A stretch of DNA of 64,000 nucleotides, from positions 6,820,001 through 6,884,000 of the forward strand of contig NZ_JARUMJ010000001.1 of the NCBI RefSeq assembly GCF_036898465.1, read 5' to 3'. The DNA is from Streptomyces sp. B21-105 (GTDB lineage Bacteria; Actinomycetota; Actinomycetes; Streptomycetales; Streptomycetaceae). The notes beneath the pieces were generated by a model. It ran no database searches. It had not been told where the DNA came from and worked only from the letters and a program-made list of their open reading frames with translations. The stretch's first letter is position 1; each line of letters begins with the position of its first letter. The position numbers and the translations under genes were made by a program. This document shows, piece after piece, positions 8,311-17,042 of this stretch.

Positions 8311-9315
8311 CTACGGCTTGACGGAGCGGTAGTAGCGCCGGGCGCCCGTGTGCAGTGTGAGCGGGTCGGTGTAGATGGCCGTGCGCAGGTCGACCAGCTG
8401 GGCGGAGTGCACATGCGCGCCGATGAGGTCCCGGCTCCTGATGACGGTACGGGTCACCCACTCGGTGAGCCGGGGGTCCACGTCGCTGCGGGTGATCAGC
8501 AGGTTGGACACGGCGATCGTCGCCACCGTGGAGCCGTTCTGGATGGTGGGGTAGGCCGACTCGGGCATGTTCGTCGCCCGGTAGTAGCCCGTGGCGTCGT
8601 CCTGGTCGTGCATCTTGGCGACGAGTTCGGGGCTGATCGGCACGAACCGGAAGGTGAAACCGTCGGCCAGCGTCTCCAGTCCGGCCGTCGGTACCCCTCC
8701 CGACCAGAAGAACGCGTCGATCTTCCCCTGCTTGAGCTGCTCGGGACCGGTGTCGATGCCCCGCTCCACCGCCTTGATGTCCTTCGCCGGGTCCAGGCCC
8801 GCCGCCTTGAGGACCCGCTCGGCGATCAGCCGCACGCCGGAGCGGGGCAGGCCCGTCGCCACCGTCCTGCCCCGCAGGTCCGCGAGGGAGTGGATGTCCG
8901 AGTCACGGGCCACCACGAGCTGGACGTAGTCGTCGTACAGCCGGGCCACCCCGCGCAGCCGGGCGGCAGGGCCGGGATGCTGCGCCTGGTACGTCTGCAC
9001 CGCGTCGGCCGCGGCGATGGCGAAGTCCGCCTCGCCCGCCGCCACGCGCGCGACGTTCTCCGGCGACCCGTTGCTGGCCGACAGTTTCACGTCCAGGTCG
9101 GGCATGTCCTTGGCGAGCGCGGTGCGCAGCTGGCTGCCGTACGCGTAGTAGACACCGCTCGTCGTGCCCGTGTTGAGGGTGATCGAACCGCTCGGCGGCT
9201 CCTCGCCCAGCGGCAGCAGCCACCACAGCAGCAGCCCGAGGACGACGACACCGGCGGCCGTGCCCTGTAGGGCGCGGGCACGGCTCTTGCCGATTCGGGG
9301 GAACGACGGGGACAT
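8311..9315 (-). CDS. TAXI-family solute-binding protein
   Basis: A 334-residue TAXI-type (TRAP-associated extracytoplasmic immunogenic) binding protein. One hydrophobic segment at about residues 16-34 acts as signal or anchor. The binding domain begins ITLNTGTTSGVYYAYGSQL and contains the typical ASNGSPENVARVAAGEADFAIA and LRGRTVATGLPRSGVRLIAERVL. TAXI proteins normally feed a TRAP permease (DctM-like), but none is encoded nearby. I chose the ATG at 9315 because AGGA lies 8 nt upstream; an earlier GTG at 9339 is possible. Ligand unknown. It converges on gluK with only 9 bp between stops, so the two transcripts may interfere. Confidence 0.8.
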   Translation of the reverse strand: MSPSFPRIGKSRARALQGTAAGVVVLGLLLWWLLPLGEEPPSGSITLNTGTTSGVYYAYGSQLRTALAKDMPDLDVKLSASNGSPENVARVAAGEADFAIAAADAVQTYQAQHPGPAARLRGVARLYDDYVQLVVARDSDIHSLADLRGRTVATGLPRSGVRLIAERVLKAAGLDPAKDIKAVERGIDTGPEQLKQGKIDAFFWSGGVPTAGLETLADGFTFRFVPISPELVAKMHDQDDATGYYRATNMPESAYPTIQNGSTVATIAVSNLLITRSDVDPRLTEWVTRTVIRSRDLIGAHVHSAQLVDLRTAIYTDPLTLHTGARRYYRSVKP

Positions 9316-9360
9316 GGGCGCGATCCTGCCAGCCGTCACGCGGTGCTGGCCAGGGCGGGG

Positions 9361-9475
9361 CGCACCGGGCCGACGGGAAAGGCGGACGGGAGGGACGAGA
9401 AGGGCAGAAAGGGTAGAAGGGGCGAACGGGATGGGAAGGGTGGCAGGGGCGGACGGGACGGGAGGGAGGGGTGAG
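9361..9475 (+). other. Polypurine G-rich tract between divergent genes
   Basis: About 115 bp in which the plus strand is almost only G and A with many GGG runs separated by short spacers. It lies between the divergent TAXI and MazG-like genes. The composition could allow G-quadruplex or triplex structure. No gene is supported. Confidence 0.55.
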
Positions 9476-9509
9476 CGCGGGTGTCGGTGGCCGTCGATAC
9501 AGTCGGGGC

Positions 9510-9944
9510 ATGAGTTCCTCGCCTGCCGACCTGGTCCGTGAGTTCCACCGTGCCTTCGGGCTCGACGCCCGCAGTACGCCCACGCAGGTGTCTCCCGCGT
9601 TGGCCGCCCACCGCGGGGAACTGCTCGCCGAGGAGGCCGCGGAGGTAGCCGAGGTGTCCGTCAGCGGGCCCCTGGACCGGCTGGCGCACGAGCTGGCCGA
9701 CGTCGTGTACGTCGCGTACGGCACGGCCCTCGTGCACGGGATCGACCTCGACGCGGTGCTCGCCGAGATCCACCGGTCGAACATGACCAAGCGGGGCCCG
9801 GACGGCCGGATCGCCCGCCGCCCCGACGGCAAGGTCCTCAAGGGCGACCACTACGAGGTCCCGGACGTGTCCGAGGTCCTGCGCCGCCAGGGGTGGACCG
9901 GCAGCGCCGACGGCAGCGGCAGCGGCACAAGCAACGGGGCGTGA
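9510..9944 (+). CDS. MazG-like nucleotide pyrophosphohydrolase
   Basis: A 144-residue protein with the all-alpha NTP-pyrophosphohydrolase pattern: an EExxE-like helix (LLAEEAAEVAEVS) and a second acidic helix (LAHELADVVYVAYGTA). The conserved tail EIHRSNMTKRGPDGR is typical of the small MazG-like proteins that hydrolyse NTPs or dNTPs to monophosphates. The C-terminus is a short serine/glycine tail. The ATG at 9510 sits 6 nt after TACAGT, a plausible -10 for a leaderless transcript; there is no ribosome-binding site. Substrate not determinable from sequence. Confidence 0.8.
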   Translation: MSSSPADLVREFHRAFGLDARSTPTQVSPALAAHRGELLAEEAAEVAEVSVSGPLDRLAHELADVVYVAYGTALVHGIDLDAVLAEIHRSNMTKRGPDGRIARRPDGKVLKGDHYEVPDVSEVLRRQGWTGSADGSGSGTSNGA

Positions 9945-10050
9945 GGCGGCCGGGGGCGGGCGGTCGGGCCGGGAACAGGGTGATGCCGTGTCGGCCCGGC
10001 ATCACCGCGTACCCCGCCGCCGCGTCCCCGCCCCAGCCTCCGCCTCCGCC

Positions 10051-11010
10051 TCAGTCACCCACCCGGGTCTGGGGGCGTGGCTCGGGCTGTGACGTCGGTG
10101 TGCTGTCGGCGCGGGGTTGCCCGCGCCGGGACCAGCGGGCCGCCAGGGGTTCCGTGTAGCGGGCGGTGAGGGGGCCCACGATGACCAGGATCAGGACGTA
10201 CGCCGTCGCCAGCGGGCCGAGCGACGGCTCGATTCCCGCCGTGACCGCCAGTCCCGCGATGACGATCGAGAACTCCCCGCGCGCCACCAGCGCACCGCCG
10301 GCCCGCCAGCGTCCCCTGACCGGGATCCCGGCGCGGCGCGCCGCCCAGTACCCGGTGGCGATCTTCGTGGCGGCCGTGACGACCGCCAGGGCGAGGGCCG
10401 GAGCGAGAACGGGAGGGATGCTCGCGGGATCGGTGTGCAGGCCGAAGAAGACGAAGAAGACGGCGGCGAACAGGTCCCGCAGCGGGCTGAGCAGGGTGTG
10501 CGCGCCCTCGGCGACCTCCCCGGAGAGCGCGATGCCCACCAGGAACGCCCCCACCGCCGCGGACACCTGCAACTGCTGCGCCACGCCGGCGACCAGGATC
10601 GTCAGCCCCAGCACCACCAGGAGCAGCTTCTCCGGGTCGTCGCTCGACACGAAACGGGAGATGACCCGGCCGTAGCGCACCGCGGCGAAGAGCACGAGGC
10701 CCGCGACGCCCAGTGCGATCGCCAGGGTGACGCTGCCGGCCGCCAGCCCCGCCCCGGCCACCAGGGCGGTGACGATGGGCAGGTAGACGGCCATCGCCAG
10801 GTCCTCCAGGACCAGCACGCTGAGGATCACCGGCGTCTCTCGGTTGCCGACCCGGCCCAGGTCGCCGAGTACCTTGGCGATGACCCCGGACGACGAGATC
10901 CAGGTGACGCCCGCCAGCACCACGGCGGCCACCGGCCCCCAGCCCAGCAGCAGCGCGACGGCGGCGCCCGGCACGGCGTTGAGGGCGCAGTCGACGAGGC
11001 CGGGGCGCTG
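10051..11010 (-). pseudogene. Cation/proton antiporter, N-terminus deleted
   Basis: About 320 codons of a CPA2-type (Kef/Na+:H+ antiporter) membrane protein. Recognisable parts are ITWISSSGVIAKVLGDLG-like helix breaks (here GVTWISSSGVIAKVLGDLG), LSVLVLEDLAMAVYLP, and the core FFVFFGLHTDP. Family members are about 400 residues, and the first 80-90 residues (the first two or three membrane helices and the start codon) are missing. Upstream of about 11010 the frame continues only as the antisense of a histidine kinase fragment, so the gene is joined head to head to another truncated gene. The frame to a GTG at 11055 is open, but the product would lack part of the transport core. Probably non-functional, unless the junction is an assembly error. 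Confidence 0.75.
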
Positions 11011-11745
11011 TCGGCCCAGGAGCGTGAGCGTCACCGTGTCGCCCGGGAGCTGCACGACGAGGTGGGCCAGACCCTGACCGCCGTACTGCTCCAGCTCAAG
11101 CGCGTCGCCGACCGGGCCCCGGGGGAACTGCGGGAGGAACTGGGTCAGGCACAGGAGGCCACCCGGGCCGGTCTCGACGAGATCCGCCGCATCGCCCGCC
11201 GACTGCGCCCCGGCGTCCTCGACGAGCTCGGCCTGCTCAGCGGGCTGCGCTCACTCGCCGGCGAGTTCACGACGCACGGACTGACGGTGCGCCACGATCT
11301 GCGCCCGGGCCTGCCCCCACTGACCGAGGAGACGGAGCTGGTGCTCTACCGCGTGGCGCAGGAAGCCCTCACCAACACCGCACGGCACGCCGGGGCCGAC
11401 CGCGCCGAACTCCGCCTGTGCCCGGTTCCCGGCGGCGTCGAGCTCCTGGTGCGGGACAACGGCACGGGTCTGGGCGCGGCGGCCGGTGAGGGCGCCGGAA
11501 TCCGCGGGATGCGCGAACGGGCCCTGCTGATCGGCGCGCACCTCACCATCTCGTCGCCGGCACACGGGACCGGCGGTGGGACGGTCGTACGGCTGCGGGC
11601 GGCGGCGGACAACGACCGGGGCGAATCCGTCGGTCGCACCGGAACCGTCGATCCAGCCGCGCTCGTCCACCGGGCGGAGCCGGCACGTCCGGCAGTCTCG
11701 GCCCGCCGCACGGACTCGCCGGTCTCTCGGGGAGGCCGCCGGTGA
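11011..11745 (+). pseudogene. NarL-type sensor histidine kinase, N-terminus deleted
   Basis: About 245 codons of a HisKA_3/HATPase kinase remain. The fragment begins within the dimerisation helix (ERHRVARELHDEVGQTLTAV, phospho-acceptor His in RELHDEVGQ), continues through LRPGVLDELGL, VLYRVAQEALTNTARHAGA and VRDNGTGLG, and ends with a variable tail. Membrane and sensor parts and any start codon are absent; upstream sequence is antiporter coding sequence on the other strand. The stop overlaps the start of the response regulator gene by 4 nt (GTGA), so the original pair was translationally coupled. Whether any product is made is unclear. Confidence 0.75.
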
Positions 11746-12509
11746 CGGACGGCACCCCAGCGACGCCCCCACCCACAACCCCACCGACGCCGCCGCCGAC
11801 GACTCCACCGAAGACCCCGACGGCCGGATCAGGTGCACCCGGCGCAGGCGTGCCGCCCACGCGCGTGCTGCTGGCCGACGATCACACCCTCGTGCGCAGG
11901 GGAGTGCGGCTCATCCTGGACGGTGAGCCCGATCTCACGGTGGTCGCCGAGGCGGGCGACGGGGCGGAAGCGGTCGAGCGGGCCCGCGCGGGCGACGTCG
12001 ATCTGGCCGTCCTCGACGTGGCCATGCCCCGGATGACCGGCCTGCAGGCGGCCCGTGAACTCTCCCGGCGCCTCCCGGACCTGCCCATCCTCATCCTCAC
12101 GATGTACGACAACGAGCAGTACTTCTTCGAGGCCCTCAAGGCGGGCGCCGGCGGGTACGTCCTCAAGTCGGTCGCCGACCGGGACCTGGTCGAGGCGTGC
12201 CGGGCGGTCGTGCGCGACGAGCCGTTCATCTACCCGGGCGCGGAACGGGCCCTCGTCCGCTCCTACCTGGACCGGCTGCACCGCGGCGACGACGTGGGCG
12301 GCCTGCCCGAGCGGCCCATCACCGAGCGCGAGGAGGAGATCCTGAAGCTCGTGGCCGAGGGGCACACCTCCCGGGAGATCGGCGCCCTGCTGTTCATCAG
12401 CGCCAAGACGGTCGAACGGCACCGTGCCAACCTTTTGCAGAAGCTCGGCATGCGCGACCGGTTGGAGCTGACCCGCTATGCGATCCGCGCCGGGCTCATC
12501 GACCCCTGA
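11742..12509 (+). CDS. NarL/LuxR-family response regulator
   Basis: A 255-residue response regulator: receiver domain with Asp92 in AVLDVAMPRMTG and a C-terminal LuxR-type helix-turn-helix (TEREEEILKLVAEGHTSREI to TVERHRANLLQKLG). The first 39 residues are an unusual proline/threonine-rich tail before RVLLADDHTL. The GTG at 11742 is supported by GGGGAGG about 6 nt upstream and the overlap with the kinase stop; GTG at 11850 would give a normal-length N-terminus but lacks a ribosome site. Its partner kinase is truncated, so it may be orphaned, silent or driven by another kinase. Confidence 0.85.
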   Translation: MTDGTPATPPPTTPPTPPPTTPPKTPTAGSGAPGAGVPPTRVLLADDHTLVRRGVRLILDGEPDLTVVAEAGDGAEAVERARAGDVDLAVLDVAMPRMTGLQAARELSRRLPDLPILILTMYDNEQYFFEALKAGAGGYVLKSVADRDLVEACRAVVRDEPFIYPGAERALVRSYLDRLHRGDDVGGLPERPITEREEEILKLVAEGHTSREIGALLFISAKTVERHRANLLQKLGMRDRLELTRYAIRAGLIDP

Positions 12510-12575
12510 GGCGTCGCTGATCGTCCCCGCGCCTCACGGGGACGGGCGTTCTCCGCGACCGCCTACCCTTGACGC

Positions 12576-14105
12576 ATGACCAGCAGCAGTGACCGGAGCC
12601 TCGCCGTGGACGCGCCCGCACCCAAGAGCTACGAAATCCGCACTTACGGGTGCCAGATGAACGTCCATGACTCCGAGCGATTGTCCGGACTGCTCGAAGA
12701 GGCCGGGTACGTGCGCGCCCCCGACGGGTCGGACGGCGACGCCGACGTCGTCGTCTTCAACACCTGCGCGGTGCGAGAGAACGCCGACAACCGGCTCTAC
12801 GGCAACCTCGGCCGGCTCGCGCCGCGCAAGGCGAGCCGGCCCGGCATGCAGATCGCGGTCGGCGGCTGCCTGGCGCAGAAGGACCGCGACACCATCGTCA
12901 AGAAGGCGCCCTGGGTGGACGTCGTCTTCGGCACGCACAACATCGGCAAACTCCCGGTGCTGCTGGAACGCGCGCGCGTGCAGGAAGAGGCGCAGGTCGA
13001 GATCGCCGAGTCGCTCGAGGCCTTCCCCTCCACACTGCCCACCCGGCGCGAGAGCGCCTACGCGGCCTGGGTGTCCATCTCCGTCGGCTGCAACAACACC
13101 TGCACCTTCTGCATCGTCCCGGCGTTGCGCGGCAAGGAGAAGGACCGGCGCACCGGCGACATCCTGGCCGAGATCGAGGCGCTGGTCGGCGAGGGCGTCA
13201 GCGAGATCACCCTGCTCGGCCAGAACGTCAACGCCTACGGCTCCGACATCGGCGACCGCGAGGCCTTCAGCAAGCTGCTGCGCGCGTGCGGCACGGTCGA
13301 GGGCCTGGAGCGCGTCCGCTTCACCTCCCCGCACCCGCGCGACTTCACCGACGACGTCATCGCCGCCATGGCCGAGACGCCCAACGTGATGCCGCAGCTG
13401 CACATGCCGCTGCAGTCCGGCTCGGACACGGTCCTGAAGGCGATGCGACGCTCGTACCGGCAGGAGCGCTACCTCGGGATCATCGAGAAGGTGCGCGCCT
13501 CGATTCCGCACGCCGCGATCACCACCGACATCATCGTGGGCTTCCCCGGCGAGACCGAGGAGGACTTCGAGCAGACGCTTCACGCGGTGCGCGAGGCACG
13601 GTTCGCACAGGCGTTCACCTTCCAGTACTCCAAGCGCCCCGGCACGCCGGCCGCGACGATGGAGGACCAGATCCCCAAGGAGGTCGTGCAGGCGCGGTAC
13701 GAGCGTCTCGTGGCACTCCAGGAGGAGATCTCCTGGGAGGAGAACAAGAAGCAGGTGGGCCGCACCCTGGAGTTGATGGTCGCCGAGGGCGAGGGCCGCA
13801 AGGACGGCGCCACCCACCGCCTCTCCGGCCGCGCCCCCGACAACCGCCTGGTCCACTTCACCAAGCCGGAGCAGGAGGTACGCCCCGGCGACGTCGTGAC
13901 CGTGGAGATCACCTACGCCGCCCCGCACCACCTCCTCGCCGAGGGTGCAGTCCTGGAGGTGCGCCGCACACGCGCGGGGGACGCCTGGGAGAAGCGCACG
14001 GCCGAGAAGGCGGCGAAGCCGGCGGGCGTGATGCTGGGTCTGCCGAAGGTCGGCGCCCCGGATCCGGTGCCGACGGCCGTGGCGAGCGGCTGCGGCTGCG
14101 ACTGA
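12576..14105 (+). CDS. miaB: tRNA-2-methylthio-N6-dimethylallyladenosine synthase MiaB
   Basis: A 509-residue radical-SAM methylthiotransferase that adds the 2-methylthio group to i6A at tRNA position 37, acting after MiaA, whose gene is 3.4 kb downstream. The N-terminal UPF0004 domain has three cluster cysteines (Cys26 in [22 protein letters not shown]). The radical-SAM motif is CNNTCTFC, and a TRAM domain follows near residues 395-460. The C-terminus is CGCD. The ATG at 12576 lies 6 nt after TACCCT, fitting a leaderless transcript; no Shine-Dalgarno sequence is present. Length is normal. Confidence 0.96.
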   Translation: MTSSSDRSLAVDAPAPKSYEIRTYGCQMNVHDSERLSGLLEEAGYVRAPDGSDGDADVVVFNTCAVRENADNRLYGNLGRLAPRKASRPGMQIAVGGCLAQKDRDTIVKKAPWVDVVFGTHNIGKLPVLLERARVQEEAQVEIAESLEAFPSTLPTRRESAYAAWVSISVGCNNTCTFCIVPALRGKEKDRRTGDILAEIEALVGEGVSEITLLGQNVNAYGSDIGDREAFSKLLRACGTVEGLERVRFTSPHPRDFTDDVIAAMAETPNVMPQLHMPLQSGSDTVLKAMRRSYRQERYLGIIEKVRASIPHAAITTDIIVGFPGETEEDFEQTLHAVREARFAQAFTFQYSKRPGTPAATMEDQIPKEVVQARYERLVALQEEISWEENKKQVGRTLELMVAEGEGRKDGATHRLSGRAPDNRLVHFTKPEQEVRPGDVVTVEITYAAPHHLLAEGAVLEVRRTRAGDAWEKRTAEKAAKPAGVMLGLPKVGAPDPVPTAVASGCGCD

Positions 14106-14222
14106 CGGCCTGACGGGAGCGACGGACACGAGCGACGGGACACGAGCGACTCACACGAGCGGGCGGCAACGGTCCGGTCGAGGACCGGCACCGGGTCGTG
14201 CCACAGCGTTACCCTGCTGATC

Positions 14223-14938
14223 ATGCTTGTCGCCGCCGCAGTCTGCCCCTGCCCGCCGCTCCTCGTGCCCGAGGTCGCCGCGGGCGCCGCGCCCGAGCTG
14301 GACCCCGTGCGCACCGCCTGCTCCGACGCGCTGGCCGTGCTGGCGGCCGCCCGGGCGGACCGGCTCGTCGTCGTCGGGCCCGCCGAGCAGTCGGGACGCG
14401 GTCCGCACCCCGAGGGCGCCCGGGGTTCGTTCCGGGGCTTCGGAGTGGATCTCGACGTCCGGCTGGGTCGCGGCGGCGCGGACACGCCCGCCGGACGTGA
14501 GCTGCCGCCGTCCCTCGCCGTGGCGGCCTGGCTGCTCGAGTGGGCCGGCTGGTCGGGCGCCCCGTGGAGGGCCTCGGCGTGGGCGAACCGCTCGCAGCCG
14601 AGCGGTGCGTCGAGGCCGGCCGGCAGATCGGCGGCGCGGCGGGGCGGATCGCGCTGCTGGTGATGGGCGACGGCAGCGCGTGCCGGACGCTGAAAGCCCC
14701 GGGCTACCTCGACGAGCGCGCGGCGCCGTTCGACGCGGCGGTCGCCCGTGCCCTCGGCACGGCGGACGTCGAGGCCCTCAAGGCGCTGGACACGGAGCTG
14801 GCCCACGAGCTCAAGGCGGCGGGCCGGGCGCCCTGGCAGGTGCTGGCGGGCGCCGCCGAGGGCACGGAGCCGGCCGGGGCCCTGCTGTACGAAGACGCGC
14901 CGTACGGCGTGGGGTACGTGGTCGCGACCTGGTCGTAG
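14223..14938 (+). pseudogene. Class III extradiol dioxygenase-like protein, single-base frameshift
   Basis: The frame from ATG 14223 encodes a conserved Streptomyces protein of the extradiol dioxygenase subunit-B-like (LigB/MEMO-like) type to about residue 114 (AWLLEWAGWSGAP), then loses similarity. From about 14565 a second frame continues as VEGLGVGEPLAAERC through LVMGDGSACRTLKAPGYLDERA to the stop at 14938. One extra G near 14561-14565 (CCCGGTGGAG instead of CCCGTGGAG) would restore a 238-residue protein. Either a recent inactivating deletion or a sequencing error. The ATG lies 7 nt after TACCCT, suggesting a leaderless message. Function of the family here is unknown. Confidence 0.75.
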
Positions 14939-15016
14939 CCGCGCGTCCATGACGTCCGGCACTGCACGACGTCCGCCACCTGGTCGCAGCCGCGTCTCCA
15001 CGACGTCGCGTCACTG
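14927..15016. repeat. Imperfect direct repeat of the pseudogene tail
   Basis: The last codons of the preceding gene and following bases (ACCTGGTCGTAGCCGCG then CATGACGTC and CACTG) recur 51 bp downstream from 14978 as a degenerate copy (ACCTGGTCGCAGCCGCG, CACGACGTC, CACTG). This looks like an old local duplication. No gene is visible between here and the antitoxin gene at 15121. Confidence 0.55.
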
Positions 15017-15120
15017 ACGGCCGACGGCAGGCGCGAGACGTCCCGCCACGGACGGCGGACGGCCGCGAGGCTGTTCGCCACGCGGCCGTCCGCAGCTCGC
15101 CGGTTCGGCGCAGGTGTTGC

Positions 15121-15390
15121 TCAGGAGGCCGGCGGGGGCGTGTTCGGCGGCGTGAAGGTGTCGCCGCCCCCTGCGGAGCCGTCTTTGTGCGCGAGCCGGT
15201 CCATGGCTCCCTTGGCCTTGCCGGTGCCCGTGTGGATCCTGTCGCTGTACTTGCCCTTGGTCTTCTCGTCGACGACGTGCGCGGCCTTGTCGATGCCGTG
15301 CTGGATCTTGTCCCCGTGCTGGTGCGCGAGGTCCGAGACCTTGCCTTTGGCCGGGGTGAGCTTGGCCTTCAAACTGTCCAAGAGACGCAT
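15121..15390 (-). CDS. Antitoxin-family small protein (MT0933-like)
   Basis: An 89-residue, lysine-rich, helical protein beginning MRLLDSLKAKLTPAKGKVSDL and containing HQHGDKIQHGIDKAAHVVDEKTKGKYSDRI, the pattern of the Rv0909/MT0933-like antitoxin family. The C-terminus is a short proline/glycine tail. No adjacent toxin gene is apparent, so toxin neutralisation is a family label and not shown here; such proteins are common without a toxin in Streptomyces. The acidic-protein gene 24 bp upstream reads the same way, so they may be cotranscribed. Confidence 0.75.
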   Translation of the reverse strand: MRLLDSLKAKLTPAKGKVSDLAHQHGDKIQHGIDKAAHVVDEKTKGKYSDRIHTGTGKAKGAMDRLAHKDGSAGGGDTFTPPNTPPPAS

Positions 15391-15413
15391 GGGTCACCTT
15401 CCTCGCGGGTTCC

Positions 15414-15814
15414 TCACGTGCGGGCGCCGTCGTCCGCCGCGCTGTCGGCGGCCTCCTCGGCGGACTGCTGCCGGGGGATCCCGACGCCTTCGCCGGCGGC
15501 CGTTTCCGTCTCACTCTCCGGTTCCGGTTCCGGCTCCGTCTTCGACTCTGTCGCCGACTTCCTCTCGGTCCCGGCTCGGTCCCGGTCCCGGGCTCGGTCC
15601 CGGGCTCGGTCTCGGGCTCGGTTTCGGCGGCGGTGTCCTCGGCCCTGGCCTCGGCCTTGTCCTCTGCCTCGGTCCCGGCGAGCTCCTGTGTCGGGGAGAC
15701 CTCGGCCGACTCCTCGACCTCGCCGACGGTCGCCGCCTCCTCCGCTGCGGCTCCTTCCGTCGCCGCCTCCTGCGAGGCCTTCGACCTTCCGAAAAGTCGC
15801 TCAAAAACGCCCAT
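15414..15814 (-). pseudogene. Acidic low-complexity protein gene with frameshift in a repeat
   Basis: From ATG 15814 (GGAG 5 nt upstream) the frame reads MGVFERLFGRSKASQEAAT followed by a Glu/Thr-rich acidic region. After about residue 75 the frame becomes arginine-rich and unlike its relatives. A neighbouring frame instead ends GVGIPRQQSAEEAADSAADDGART with a stop at 15414, which is the conserved C-terminus. The switch lies in a tandem array of CGGGCTCGGTCC-like units at about 15560-15620, where loss of one base would explain it; total length fits 133 residues. Slippage, phase variation or sequence error are all possible. Function unknown. Confidence 0.65.
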
Positions 15815-15995
15815 ATCCACTCCATACGGTACTCGTGCGGGCGAAATCCCGCGTCGGCCGGTGCGTCCGTTCGCGCCACCGGAGGCCGCCGTTCCCGCCA
15901 GGGCGACGGGAATCCCGCAACGGGGAACGACGCCGCACCGGCCCCGTCACGTAACTCGTTCGAGGGCGGCCGTGGAGGTTTGCGAGACTGGTGCC

Positions 15996-16934
15996 GTGAG
16001 CAGCGCACCCCCCGCCCCCCGCGTCATCGCCGTCGTCGGACCGACTGCGGCCGGAAAGTCCGATCTGGGCGTCTTCCTGGCCCAGCGGCTCGGCGGCGAG
16101 GTCGTCAACGCCGACTCCATGCAGCTCTACCGAGGGATGGACATCGGGACCGCCAAACTGACGGCCGAGGAACGCGGCGGCGTCCCGCACCACCTCCTGG
16201 ACGTCTGGGACGTCACGGTCACCGCCTCCGTCGCCGAGTACCAGCGGCTGGCGCGGGAGCGGATCGACGCCCTGCTCGCCGAGGGCAGGTGGCCGATTCT
16301 GGTCGGCGGCTCCGGCCTGTACGTCCGCGGCGCCGTCGACAACCTGGAGTTCCCCGGCACCGACCCCCAGGTCCGCTCCCGGCTCGAGGAGGAGCTCACG
16401 CTGCGCGGTTCGGGAGCCCTGCACGCCCGGCTGGCCGCGGCCGACCCGGAGGCCGCGCAGGCGATCCTGCCCGGCAACGGCCGCCGTATCGTCCGCGCGC
16501 TCGAGGTGATCGAGATCACCGGCAAGCCGTTCACCGCCAACCTGCCCGGACATGACTCCGTCTACGACACCGTCCAGATCGGCGTGGACGTGGCGCGCCC
16601 GGAACTCGACGAGCGCATCGCCCGCCGCGTAGACCGGATGTGGGACGCGGGGCTCGTGGAAGAGGTCCGCGCGCTGGAGGCCCGGGGTCTGCGGGAGGGC
16701 CGTACGGCCTCACGCGCACTCGGCTATCAGCAGGTCCTCACGGCCCTGAGCGGGGAGTGCACGCAGGACGAGGCGCGCGCGGAGACCGTCCGTGCCACCA
16801 AGCGCTTCGCGCGCCGTCAGGATTCGTGGTTCAGGCGCGATCCGCGGGTGCACTGGTTGAGTGGGGCCGCGGCTGATCTCGCGGAACTTCCGGAGTCCGC
16901 ACTGGCGTTCGTGGAGCGACCGGTCACAGCCTGA
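15996..16934 (+). CDS. miaA: tRNA dimethylallyltransferase MiaA
   Basis: A 312-residue enzyme that transfers a dimethylallyl group from DMAPP to A37 of tRNAs reading codons starting with U. It has the P-loop VVGPTAAGKSDLG at residues 14-26, the substrate motif NADSMQLYRGMDIGTAK, LVGGSGLYVRG and GYQQVL near residue 245. Start GTG at 15996 is conventional for Streptomyces; a GTG at 15972 in the same frame would add eight residues. MiaB acts on its product. It is divergent from the acidic-protein gene. Confidence 0.95.
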   Translation: MSSAPPAPRVIAVVGPTAAGKSDLGVFLAQRLGGEVVNADSMQLYRGMDIGTAKLTAEERGGVPHHLLDVWDVTVTASVAEYQRLARERIDALLAEGRWPILVGGSGLYVRGAVDNLEFPGTDPQVRSRLEEELTLRGSGALHARLAAADPEAAQAILPGNGRRIVRALEVIEITGKPFTANLPGHDSVYDTVQIGVDVARPELDERIARRVDRMWDAGLVEEVRALEARGLREGRTASRALGYQQVLTALSGECTQDEARAETVRATKRFARRQDSWFRRDPRVHWLSGAAADLAELPESALAFVERPVTA

Positions 16935-17042
16935 TCACGTCATGGCATCGGGACGCCCAGGCCGTCATCCAGGTCCCCCGCGCCGTGCCATCATCGAGCT
17001 TCGATCGACCAAGTGGAGTCCGAGTTGGGAGGGCGCGTGGCG

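Noticed and set aside
10117..11010. Upstream extension of the histidine kinase frame on the plus strand
   Set aside because: This part is the complement of the antiporter coding sequence and gives a low-complexity translation; the kinase homology begins only at about 11011.
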